A stretch of DNA of 64,000 nt from Gammaproteobacteria bacterium (lineage in GTDB: Bacteria > Pseudomonadota > Gammaproteobacteria > JAABTG01): contig JAGNLM010000006.1 of assembly GCA_017999615.1 (NCBI GenBank), forward strand, positions 52,851 through 116,850. Direction: 5' to 3'. The position numbers and the translations under genes were made by a program. The notes below the pieces were generated by a model. It saw nothing but the letters and a program-made list of their open reading frames with translations. It did no database searches and was not told the DNA's origin. Each line of letters starts with the position of its first letter. Within the stretch, counting starts at the first letter, position 1. Below, piece by piece: positions 21,548 to 28,987 of this stretch.

Positions 21548-21629
21548 TGCCCGGGGCCGGACTCGAACCGGCATGGCCGAAGCCGAGGGATTTTAAGTCC
21601 CTTGCGTCTACCGATTCCGCCACCCGGGC
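21548..21629 (-). tRNA. tRNA-Leu (anticodon TAA)
   Basis: 82-nt cloverleaf without an encoded CCA. The acceptor stem GCCCGGG/CCCGGGC has discriminator A. The anticodon stem AGGGA/TCCCT encloses the loop CTTAAAA (anticodon TAA), the variable arm is of the long class II type (CTCGGCTTCGGCC region), and the T arm carries GGTTCGAGTCC. It is the last of three tRNAs in the order Gly-Cys-Leu, as in the E. coli glyW-cysT-leuZ set after pgsA. Confidence 0.96.
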
Positions 21630-21706
21630 CCTGGGAACTGCTGGGCGCGCCCGGCCAACGCGAGCGGGCCGGCCGCCCGAGGAGGTGCGAGAGGAACTGC
21701 GGGATT

Positions 21707-21780
21707 TGGAGGCTGAGCCCGGAATCGAACCGAGGTGCACGGCTTTGCAGGCCGCTGCATGACCACTCTGCCACTCAGCC
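21707..21780 (-). tRNA. tRNA-Cys (anticodon GCA)
   Basis: 74 nt including an encoded CCA. The acceptor stem is GGCTGAG/CTCAGCC with discriminator T, the anticodon arm is CGGCCTGCAAAGCCG with GCA in the loop, and the T arm holds GGTTCGATTCC. The middle tRNA of the Gly-Cys-Leu cluster, probably processed from the same precursor as its neighbours. Confidence 0.96.
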
Positions 21781-21832
21781 GGCGCCGCGGCGCTGATGCA
21801 TCCCCACGCGGATGTGACCTGCTAGAAGGAAT

Positions 21833-21908
<76 letters not shown>

Positions 21909-21974
21909 TCGGCTACCACGTTCACGCAGAAACGTCCGCGCAGAAAATGAATTCTAACGGCCACCCCTCCCCTG

Positions 21975-22586
21975 TCAAGTCCCGCGAGGCTCGGACGCGG
22001 AACGCGTGACAGGAGTCTCGATACGTCCGGGCAGGAGCCCCGCACGCAGCAGGGGCCAGGCCGAGCGCAGATACACGACCATCGACCACAGTGTAAGGAA
22101 GGCCGCCACATACAGGAGCACCGTCCCCACCTCGTAGGTCGGGAACGACCCCAGGGGAGCCCGGTACAGCATCAGGATGACGGCCACCATCTGAGCCGTG
22201 GTCTTGACCTTGCCCACGTACGAGACCGCGACCTTGGTGCGCTTGCCGAGCTCCGCCATCCACTCGCGCAGCGCCGAGATCACGATCTCCCGCCCGATGA
22301 TGACCGCCGCCGCGACGGCGAGCCATGGCCGGGGGTCGTGCTGGACCAACAGGACCAGTGCCACGGCAACCAGCAGTTTGTCGGCCACCGGGTCGAGAAA
22401 GGCGCCGAACGGCGAGGTCTGCCCCAGGCGCCGCGCCAGGTACCCGTCCAGCAGGTCGGTGACCGCACCGAGCGTAAAGATGATGGCCGTGGCAGTGTGG
22501 GCCGAGCCCAACGGCGCATAAAACACGAGGACGAAGATCGGGATCAGGGAAATGCGGAAGAACGTCAGACTGTTGGGGAGGTTCAT
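21975..22586 (-). CDS. pgsA: CDP-diacylglycerol--glycerol-3-phosphate 3-phosphatidyltransferase
   Basis: 203-residue membrane enzyme making phosphatidylglycerol phosphate. The CDP-alcohol phosphotransferase motif is complete: TDLLDGYLARRLGQTSPFGAFLDPVADK (written in parts: TDLLDGYLARR, then GAFLDPVADK), with four catalytic Asp residues near 43-68. Four to five membrane helices follow. The ATG at 22586 (MNLPNSLTFFRI) overlaps the uvrC stop by 4 nt. The C-terminal tail of about 20 polar residues extends past the usual end. Confidence 0.94.
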   Translation of the reverse strand: MNLPNSLTFFRISLIPIFVLVFYAPLGSAHTATAIIFTLGAVTDLLDGYLARRLGQTSPFGAFLDPVADKLLVAVALVLLVQHDPRPWLAVAAAVIIGREIVISALREWMAELGKRTKVAVSYVGKVKTTAQMVAVILMLYRAPLGSFPTYEVGTVLLYVAAFLTLWSMVVYLRSAWPLLRAGLLPGRIETPVTRSASEPRGT

Positions 22587-24541
22587 CGGTCGGCGTGGAG
22601 AGCGTCGTAGATCTTCCGCGCGAGCTGCGCGCTGATGCCTGGGACATGGGCCAGGTCTTGCACCCCGGCCCGCTCGAGCCCTCGCAGCCCGCCAAACTCG
22701 GTCAACAGCAAACGCCGCCTGACCGGGCCGATCCCGGGGATTGACTCGAGCACTGAGGTATTGCGGCGGTTTGCCCGGCGTTGCCGATGGGCCGTGATCG
22801 CGAAGCGATGAGCCTCGTCCCGGACCTGCTGCACCAGGTGAAGCGCCGGCGAATCCGGCGGCAGTATAAGCGCGCCCTCGGACCCCGGCAAGAAAAGCGA
22901 CTCCATCCCCGGCTTGCGGCTCGTCCCCTTGGCGACGCCCACGACGGTGACCCCGGTCACCTGGAGCTCCTCGAGCGCCCGCTCCGCTTCGGCCGCCTGA
23001 CCCCTGCCCCCGTCGATCAACAGCACGTCCGGCAGCTTGCCTTCCTCTGCGCACACGCGCGCATAGCGCCGCTCGACCGCCTGGCGCATCGCGCCATAGT
23101 CGTCCCCCGGGGCGATGCCCCGAATATTGAATCGCCGGTAGTCCGAGGGGTGTGGGCCGTCACGCTCGAAGGCCACGCAGGACGCCACGGTCGCCTCGCC
23201 CCGGCTGTGGCTCACGTCGAAACACTCGATCCGCCCCGGCACCTCCTGCAATCCGAGGGCCTCGGCAAGGGTCTCGAAGCGGGTCTGGAGGTCTCCCTGG
23301 GTCGCGAGCCTCTGGGCCAGCGCAAGGCGCACGTTCTCCAGCGCCATGGCCACCCACCGGGCGCGCTCGGCCCGCACCGAGGCGCGCACCTTCACGGTCC
23401 GCCCTGCCCGCTCGGAGAGGAGTTGCGCCAGGGTCCCCCGGTCGTCCACGTCCTGGGAGAGCAGCACCTCGGCGGGCAGGGCCTCGCCGGCGTCCGACGC
23501 CAGGTAATGCTGGACCAGGAAGGCCCGCAATACCGTCGGCTCGTCGGCCGCCTCCGCGTGCTCGGGGAAAAAGGTGCGGTTACCGAGATGCCGGCCGTTG
23601 CGCACGACGAACACCTGGACGCACGCCACCCCGTGGCGGCATGCGGCCGCAACCACGTCCACGCTGGCGGCGCCCACCGTGACGTACTGGTGCTCGGAGA
23701 CCCGACGCAGCTGCGCGATCTGGTCGCGATACCGGGCGGCCCGCTCGAAGTCGAGCGCCCGTGAGGCGAGCTCCATCCGCCGCACGAGGTCTCCGATGAC
23801 CTCGCCGGTCTGACCCTCCAGGAACATGAGCGCGTGGCGCACGTCCTCCGCATAGGCCTGCTGCGTGATGCGGCCGACGCAGGGCGCGCTGCAACGCTGG
23901 ATCTGGTGCTGCAGGCACGGCCGGGAACGGTTGCGGAAGAAGGTGTCCTCGCACTGGCGCAACTGGAAGAGCTTCTCCAGCAGCCCCAGCGTCTCACGCA
24001 CCGCGCCCGCGCTCGGGTACGGGCCGAGGTAACGCCCTCCCCCGTTGCGGGCGCCCCGGTGCAGGGTCAGGCGCGGGAACGGCTCGCCGGCGGAGACGTG
24101 GATGTACGGGTAGCTCTTGTCGTCCCGGAGAACGACGTTGTAGCGGGGCCGGTGAGCCTTGATGAGGTTGCTTTCCAGCAGGAGGGCTTCGCCCTCCGTG
24201 GCGGTCACGGTGACCTCCACCGAGGCGACCTGGGCCATCATGGCCCGGGTCTTGACCGGCAGGGAGTCCGCGGAGCGGAAGTAGCTGGACACCCGCTTGC
24301 GCAGATTGCGCGCCTTGCCGACGTACAGGAGCACGCCGGAGGCATCCAGCATCCGATAGACTCCGGGCCGGGGGGTCAGGTCGCGCGCGAGCCCCGCGAG
24401 ACGGACGCGGGGACTCCCTGCGCTGACGGCCCCCGGCCCGGAAGACTCGCTGCCCGCCTCAACTCCCGCCGGAAGTCGCTTCGCCAACGGTTTTCGCCTC
24501 CGGGCCGAGTGCCCCCCCCACGCGTCCGCGCTCGCGCCCAC
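22583..24541 (-). CDS. uvrC: Excinuclease ABC subunit C
   Basis: Nucleotide excision repair nuclease, up to 652 residues. The GIY-YIG domain (PGVYRMLDASGVLLYVGKAR split as PGVYRMLDA and LLYVGKARNLRKR) begins near residue 58, with Glu in TEGEALLLESNLIK. A UvrB-binding segment (MLEGQTGEVIGDL-like) follows. The second nuclease domain carries Asp in IECFDVSHSRGEA, and two helix-hairpin-helix motifs end the protein (SIPGIGPVRRRLLLTEFG). The first 50 residues are extra and overlap the upstream regulator by 83 nt. A TTG at 24487 would remove much of that extension, so the start is not settled. Confidence 0.92.
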   Translation of the reverse strand: MGASADAWGGHSARRRKPLAKRLPAGVEAGSESSGPGAVSAGSPRVRLAGLARDLTPRPGVYRMLDASGVLLYVGKARNLRKRVSSYFRSADSLPVKTRAMMAQVASVEVTVTATEGEALLLESNLIKAHRPRYNVVLRDDKSYPYIHVSAGEPFPRLTLHRGARNGGGRYLGPYPSAGAVRETLGLLEKLFQLRQCEDTFFRNRSRPCLQHQIQRCSAPCVGRITQQAYAEDVRHALMFLEGQTGEVIGDLVRRMELASRALDFERAARYRDQIAQLRRVSEHQYVTVGAASVDVVAAACRHGVACVQVFVVRNGRHLGNRTFFPEHAEAADEPTVLRAFLVQHYLASDAGEALPAEVLLSQDVDDRGTLAQLLSERAGRTVKVRASVRAERARWVAMALENVRLALAQRLATQGDLQTRFETLAEALGLQEVPGRIECFDVSHSRGEATVASCVAFERDGPHPSDYRRFNIRGIAPGDDYGAMRQAVERRYARVCAEEGKLPDVLLIDGGRGQAAEAERALEELQVTGVTVVGVAKGTSRKPGMESLFLPGSEGALILPPDSPALHLVQQVRDEAHRFAITAHRQRRANRRNTSVLESIPGIGPVRRRLLLTEFGGLRGLERAGVQDLAHVPGISAQLARKIYDALHADR

Positions 24542-25250
24542 GGCGAGACCGCCGCCGCAGGCCCTCGCCGCATCGGCGCACGGACGCGGCGTCGCGCACC
24601 TCGAGACGGCGTACGGGCGCGCCGATGGGGATCAGCCCCTCCTGCAAGGCCAGGAGGGTGGCCTCCACCGGGGTGCGGATCCCCAGCTTGCAGAAGATCC
24701 GGCTGCGATAGGTGGCCACGGTCTTCGGGCTCATGAAGAGGTCACTCGCGATCTCGTCCGTCCGGTAGCCGGACGTCATCCGCAGGAGGACGCGGAACTC
24801 CGCCTCCGTGAGTTCATCGAAGTCGTCGCCCGTGCCACCCAGGCCGAGGGCCATCTCCTGGGCGGCCCTCTGACTGATGTACCGCTCCCCCCGCGCGGCC
24901 AGAAGAACCGCTCGGCGAACCTCCGCTGGCTCACAACCGCGGTCGAGGACCCCGTGCGCCCCCGCCGCGAGGATGCGGCGGGGATAGGACCCGTGCTCGT
25001 GCGTGGTCACGACCACGACACCGACCGAGGGGTGCTGGCGACGAAGCCGCAGCGTCGCCTCGAGCCCTCCCATCCCGGGCAACGTCAGGTCCATGAGCAC
25101 TACCTGGGGGGCAAGCCGTGCCACGAGAGAGAGTGCGGCCTCTCCGGCATCCGCCTCGCCGACGACGATGATCCCTGCATCGTCCTCGAGCAACCGGCGC
25201 AGTCCATTGCGAAACAGCACATGATTGTTCAACAGCAGAACGCCAACCAT
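24459..25250 (-). CDS. uvrY: GacA/UvrY-type response regulator with an atypical receiver
   Basis: 263-residue NarL/FixJ-family regulator. The receiver has phospho-acceptor Asp54 (VVLMDLTLPGMGG) and Thr82. However, the acidic pair near the N-terminus is Asn8-Asn9 (LLLNNHVLF) and the conserved Lys is Arg104 (VLDRG). A LuxR-type HTH follows (residues about 147-205, LTEAEFRVLLRMTSGY, MSPKTVATYRSRIF). Position directly before uvrC and pgsA identifies the GacA/UvrY lineage, which controls small RNAs of the Csr/Rsm system. An Arg-rich tail of about 55 residues beyond the HTH is unusual and overlaps uvrC. Whether it responds to phosphorylation is doubtful. Confidence 0.88.
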   Translation of the reverse strand: MVGVLLLNNHVLFRNGLRRLLEDDAGIIVVGEADAGEAALSLVARLAPQVVLMDLTLPGMGGLEATLRLRRQHPSVGVVVVTTHEHGSYPRRILAAGAHGVLDRGCEPAEVRRAVLLAARGERYISQRAAQEMALGLGGTGDDFDELTEAEFRVLLRMTSGYRTDEIASDLFMSPKTVATYRSRIFCKLGIRTPVEATLLALQEGLIPIGAPVRRLEVRDAASVRRCGEGLRRRSRRGRERGRVGGALGPEAKTVGEATSGGS

Positions 25251-25404
25251 TCCTTCTCCTCCCTGTGCGTGCTGACCGGGCGCATCCGCGCGTCGCGGCG
25301 GTCGCCTCGGGCAACGGCCCGACGACGACCCGTAGGATAGCGGCTGGGGTGCCCCGTGGGTATCGGATGCTATGCGTAGTCCCTCCGGGGGATTGAAATA
25401 AACC

Positions 25405-25719
25405 TCAAAGTGGCCTCAGGCGCAGCACCCCGATCACCTCTTCCGGAGGCGGTCCGCCCCATCGCCAGGGGTGCCCTTCGCCCGACGCCCAGTGTTCCAG
25501 TTGGTCGTCGCGGAACGGGGAGAAGCGGTGGCCGGACTGGCCCAGCGTGTTCGTGCCCCGGCTCGCCCCCCAATCCCCAGGCGTGAGCACGACCCGGTAG
25601 CTCGGCACGAACTGGACGTGGTCGGGCTCCCCGAGAGGTGCCTTCAGGACGCTGACGGTGTGGGCGTCGAACGCCCCGTTTCCCTTGCGGCCTCGGCTCT
25701 CCTCGCACCCGTATCCCCG
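25405..25719 (-). pseudogene. C-terminal remnant of a penicillin-acylase-type (S45) hydrolase
   Basis: A frame of 104 codons closed upstream by an in-frame TAA at 25720-25722. It encodes VPSYRVVLTPGDWGASRG and NTLGQSGHRFSPFRDDQ, then LEHWASGEGHPWRW. This matches the usual end of Ntn-type penicillin acylases (a PSYR-like strand, then GQSGxPxSPHYRDQ and a Trp-Gly element before the last strand). The rest of such a protein (about 700 residues, with the catalytic Ser) is absent: the gene upstream is an unrelated L,D-transpeptidase on the other strand. Best read as a decayed 3' fragment. A short independent gene is less likely. Confidence 0.6.
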
Positions 25720-25760
25720 TTACACTACACCCCAACCACCCGCGGAGAGACCTTGCACCC

Positions 25761-26786
25761 ATGTCCCGTCCCCCTTCCTCTGCCCGGCGCCTCGGAGCCG
25801 CTCTCCTGCTCTCCCTCCTCGTCGCGCTGCCCCGGGTGGGCACCGCGAACGAATACCCGCTGGTGGCCGGGGAAGACGTGGTGGGTGAGGTCGTCCGGGT
25901 CCAGGCCCTGCCCGAGGACACCTTCAGCGAGATCGGCCAGCGTTACGGGACGGGATTCGACGAGATGAAGCTCGCCAATCCGCAGGTGGACGCCTGGCTG
26001 CCCAAGGGCACGGTCATCGTTCCGACCCGCTTCGTGCTCCCCAACGCCCCGCGCGACGGAATCGTGTTGAACGTGGCCGAGCTCCGCATGTACCACTACC
26101 TTCCGGCCCGCCCGGGAGAGGAGCGGCGAGTCGCCACCTACCCGGTGAGCGTGGGGCGGTTCGACTGGCGCACCCCGCTCGGGACCACGCGGGTGGTGCG
26201 CAAGGCGGCCAACCCCATCTGGACGCCGCCGGAGAACATCCGGCGCGAAGCGGCGGCCGAAGGCGAGACGCTCCCCGCCCAGGTCCTCCCGGGCCCGGAC
26301 AATCCCCTCGGCCCCTTTGCCCTCTACCTCGGGGTGCCCGGCTACCTTCTCCACGGGACCGACGAGCGCAAGCAGGCAGGGATCGGCATTCTGGCGACGC
26401 ACGGCTGCGTGCGGATGTACAACGAGGACGTGGCGACGCTCTACAACCGGACTCCCGTGGGCACGGCCGTCCACCTGGTGGACCAGCCGTACAAGGTCGG
26501 CTGGGGCAACGGGGTGCTGTTCCTGGAGGCACATCCCCCGTTCGGGGAGGGGGGCGAAGGGGAGGTGCAGCATCTCACGGACATGGTGCAGGTCGTCATG
26601 GACGCGACCGCCCAGTACCCCGACTACCCCGTGGATTGGAAGCGCGCCGAGGCCGAGGTCCAGAAGCCGAGCGGGGTCCCGGTACCGATCGGCCCACGCT
26701 GGGCAGGGCGCACCGCCAGCCCGGGCGCAGGACAAAAAGAAACCCCGCCGCAGCGGGGTTTCCAGAATCATCGGTCCGCGCCATGA
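25761..26786 (+). CDS. L,D-transpeptidase (YkuD domain, ErfK/YbiS family)
   Basis: 341-residue exported enzyme that crosslinks peptidoglycan or attaches lipoprotein to it. The signal peptide covers residues 1-30, a LysM-like segment about 40-90 (TFSEIGQRYGTGFDEMKLAN) and the YkuD catalytic domain about 100-250. The catalytic motif is HGTDERKQAG followed by ILATHGCVRM with Cys near residue 219; Thr replaces the usual Ser before HGC. The last 16 codons run through a terminator hairpin belonging to the convergent lipoprotein gene, so the tail is probably unstructured. The Lpp-like gene next door encodes a likely substrate. Confidence 0.88.
   Translation: MSRPPSSARRLGAALLLSLLVALPRVGTANEYPLVAGEDVVGEVVRVQALPEDTFSEIGQRYGTGFDEMKLANPQVDAWLPKGTVIVPTRFVLPNAPRDGIVLNVAELRMYHYLPARPGEERRVATYPVSVGRFDWRTPLGTTRVVRKAANPIWTPPENIRREAAAEGETLPAQVLPGPDNPLGPFALYLGVPGYLLHGTDERKQAGIGILATHGCVRMYNEDVATLYNRTPVGTAVHLVDQPYKVGWGNGVLFLEAHPPFGEGGEGEVQHLTDMVQVVMDATAQYPDYPVDWKRAEAEVQKPSGVPVPIGPRWAGRTASPGAGQKETPPQRGFQNHRSAP
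26739..26762 (-). terminator. Rho-independent terminator of the Lpp-like gene
   Basis: A perfect 10-bp stem (GAAACCCCGC / GCGGGGTTTC) with a 4-nt loop is followed on the - strand by TTTTTG. It lies about 37 nt past the lipoprotein stop and inside the 3' end of the convergent transpeptidase gene. It is the clearest intrinsic terminator in the window. Confidence 0.85.
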
Positions 26787-26799
26787 GGCGCAGCCGCGA

Positions 26800-27039
26800 C
26801 TACTTGTACATCGACTTCTTGAACATCCGGTCCAGCTTGGCGTTGGTGTCGTTGCAGCACGCTTGAGCCTGCTGGGCCGCCTTCGAGGCATTGCTGGCGC
26901 TCGACTGAGCATCCAGAGCGGCCTTCTTCGCTTCCTGGGCGATGGTCCGGACTTCGTCCACGGACGAGGTGGTCGCGCAACCGGCGGTCAGACCGAGGGC
27001 GACTGCGAGCATGGATGCTCCGAGCAATTTGCTCATCAT
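26800..27039 (-). CDS. lpp: Lpp/OprI-like alanine-zipper outer-membrane lipoprotein
   Basis: 79 residues. The lipoprotein signal peptide ends in the lipobox LTAGC (Cys about 21). The mature part is an Ala/Gln-rich coiled coil with heptad spacing (KKAALDAQSSASNASKAAQQ). The C-terminus FKKSMYK ends in Lys, the residue that Lpp and OprI proteins use for attachment to peptidoglycan. A Cys-Cys pair sits two-thirds along. Start at 27039 with GGAGG upstream; a second ATG follows directly. It has its own strong terminator and a promoter-sized leader, consistent with a highly expressed single gene. Confidence 0.83.
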   Translation of the reverse strand: MMSKLLGASMLAVALGLTAGCATTSSVDEVRTIAQEAKKAALDAQSSASNASKAAQQAQACCNDTNAKLDRMFKKSMYK

Positions 27040-27167
27040 TGGTAGAAAAACCTCCCTTCTCTGCGGTGGATAGCCGCGGTGAATAACACCGCCGCCCACC
27101 TGGCGGTTTCACGTCAGGCTCTTTTAACTCTAACACCCATTCTCGGACTCGGCTACCGGGCTGGCGC

Positions 27168-27197
27168 TTTTCATTTCCGCGACGGCCCGCCGATAAT
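27168..27197 (+). promoter_or_regulatory. Possible promoter for mlaA
   Basis: TTTTCA at 27168-27173 and GATAAT at 27192-27197, 18 nt apart, lie about 100 nt before the mlaA ATG. The 260-nt gap between lpp and mlaA must hold both divergent promoters. It also contains the small inverted repeat CGGTG-TTATT-CACCG (27077-27091, - strand reading) in the lpp leader. Confidence 0.4.
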
Positions 27198-27299
27198 GTA
27201 GGCCATTCACCCCAGCTCGCACCGATTCACGCGCCTGGGGGCCAACGAGACATGGCCCGGGCTCCGCGACGGCCCACCGGCCACGAGGGCAGAACCCGC

Positions 27300-28037
27300 A
27301 TGCTACCCGCACGTGCCTGGCACCGCCTCGCGGCGGTCATCCCCCAGACCCTGGTCGTCGCGGTTTCCGTGGCGGGATGCGCGACCACTCACGGGCGAGC
27401 CGACCCCCAGGACCCCTGGGAGGGCTTCAACCGCAGCATGTTCGAGTTCAACCAGACCCTCGACAAGGCCCTGATCCGCCCGATCGCGGAGTGGTACCAG
27501 AAGGTCACCCCCGACCCGATCGATCGGTCGGTGACCAACTTCTTCGGCAACCTGAACGACGTGCTCGTGGTCATGAACGACCTGCTGCAATTCAAGCTCG
27601 AGCAGGCGGTCTCCGATCTCGGTCGGATCGTCGCCAACACCACGTTCGGCGTGCTCGGTCTGTTCGACGTCGCGACGCGCTTCGGCCTGGAGAAGCACGA
27701 CGAGGACCTCGGCCAGACCATGGGGTACTGGGGCATGGACACGGGCCCCTATCTCGTCCTGCCGGTCCTCGGGCCCTCCAGCCTGCGGGACACCGTGGGC
27801 CGGGCGGGTGAGTTCGCCGTCTCGCCACTCGACATCTTCGACGAGCCGACTCGCTGGACCCTGAGGGGAGTGCACGCCGTCGATTTGCGAGCCGACCTAC
27901 TGAGCGTCACCCGAGTCGCGGAGACGGCCGCCCTGGACGAGTACGTCTTTGTCCGGGATGCCTACCTTCAGCGCCGGCAATACCTGGTCTACGACGGGAC
28001 CCCGCCGCCGCTCTCCTTCGAGGACGACGAGGAGTGA
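27300..28037 (+). CDS. mlaA: MlaA (VacJ) outer-membrane lipoprotein, phospholipid retrograde transport
   Basis: 245 residues. A lipoprotein signal ends at VAGC (Cys about 26). The VacJ domain follows with DPWEGFNRSMFEFNQTLD, YQKVTPDPIDRSVTNFF, LNDVLVVMNDLLQ and PYLVLPVLGPSSLRDTVG, all signatures of MlaA. It removes misplaced phospholipids from the outer leaflet with the MlaBCDEF system, which is not in this window. The ATG at 27300 gives a normal signal-peptide length; the upstream ATG at 27252 would add 16 charged residues. The 3' end overlaps convergent mazG by 49 nt. Confidence 0.92.
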   Translation: MLPARAWHRLAAVIPQTLVVAVSVAGCATTHGRADPQDPWEGFNRSMFEFNQTLDKALIRPIAEWYQKVTPDPIDRSVTNFFGNLNDVLVVMNDLLQFKLEQAVSDLGRIVANTTFGVLGLFDVATRFGLEKHDEDLGQTMGYWGMDTGPYLVLPVLGPSSLRDTVGRAGEFAVSPLDIFDEPTRWTLRGVHAVDLRADLLSVTRVAETAALDEYVFVRDAYLQRRQYLVYDGTPPPLSFEDDEE

Positions 28038-28909
28038 GTGCCGGGGGCGCCTGAGCGCTCGCCGCCCTCCTCCGCCTTCGCCTGCTCCCAGGCGACGTCG
28101 AGCTCGGCGGGGCTCGCCTGTCCAGGCCTCCTGTCCAGCAGGACCTCGAGAAGCCGGAATCGGGCTTCGAATCGACCGTTGGCGCGCCGGAGCGCCCCCT
28201 CGGCGTCGACGCCCAGGTGCCTGCCGACGTTCACGCAGGTGAACAGGAGGTCTCCGAGCTCGGCCTCGACCCGCTCGGGTGGCTCTCCGGCCCGGCGAGC
28301 ACTCTGCAACTCCTCCAACTCCTCCTCCAGCTTGGCGAGCGCCCCCTCCACGTCGGGCCAGTCGAACCCGACCCGGGCGGCGCGTCGTTGCAGCTTCTGC
28401 GCGCGAACGAGGGCCGGCAGCGCCAGGCTCACGCCGTCCAGCTCGCTCGGGGTGCCCCTGGCGCCCCGAGCCCCCCGCTCCGCCGCCTTGTGCTCCTCCC
28501 AGGCAACCGTCTGCTCCCGCGCCGAGGCGACCCGAGCCTTGCCAAAGACGTGCGGGTGCCGGCGCTCCATCTTCTCGCAGGCGCCGCGGGCGACGTCCTC
28601 GAACTTGAACCGCCCCACCTCCTCAGCCATGCGCGAGTGGAACACCACCTGAAAGAGCAGGTCGCCCAACTCGTCCCGCAGGCCCTCGAGGTCGCCCTGC
28701 GCGATGGCGTCTGCGACCTCGTAAGCCTCCTCGATGGTGTAGGGGGCCACGCTGGCGAAGGTCTGCTCGATGTCCCAGGGGCAGCCCCCCCCCGGATCGC
28801 GAAGCCGAGCCATGATCGTCAGCAGGCGCTCCACCGAGCCTGCGCCCCCCTCCGCAGGGGGCGCCGTTTCGTCCGGGTGGGTCCCGTCCGTTGTGTCGAG
28901 GGTTTTCAT
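27989..28909 (-). CDS. mazG: Nucleoside triphosphate pyrophosphohydrolase MazG
   Basis: 306 residues with two MazG repeats. The N-terminal unit contains CPWDIEQTFASVAPYTIEEAYEV (seen as CPWDIEQTF and TIEEAYEVADAI) and DELGDLLFQVVFHSRMAEE. The C-terminal unit has KLEEELEELQSA and EAELGDLLFTCVNVGRHLG, with the EEXX(E/D) metal ligands. It hydrolyses NTPs to NMP and PPi, including damaged nucleotides. The Ser/Gly-rich tail of about 40 residues is beyond the usual end and lies over the mlaA 3' end, so the stop position is unusual. Confidence 0.92.
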   Translation of the reverse strand: MKTLDTTDGTHPDETAPPAEGGAGSVERLLTIMARLRDPGGGCPWDIEQTFASVAPYTIEEAYEVADAIAQGDLEGLRDELGDLLFQVVFHSRMAEEVGRFKFEDVARGACEKMERRHPHVFGKARVASAREQTVAWEEHKAAERGARGARGTPSELDGVSLALPALVRAQKLQRRAARVGFDWPDVEGALAKLEEELEELQSARRAGEPPERVEAELGDLLFTCVNVGRHLGVDAEGALRRANGRFEARFRLLEVLLDRRPGQASPAELDVAWEQAKAEEGGERSGAPGTHSSSSSKESGGGVPS

Positions 28910-28987
28910 CGTCGCCGTCCGACGCCCACGCTACGATAGCGGTGCCCGTTCGGGGGGCGTCCAGCCGAACCACCGCCGAGGAACTCC

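Noticed and set aside
25370..25921. 183-codon open frame on the - strand across the uvrY/L,D-transpeptidase boundary
   Set aside because: Arg/Gly/Pro-rich with no motif. The frame supporting the acylase remnant (25405-25719) is a different one and has recognisable family sequence.
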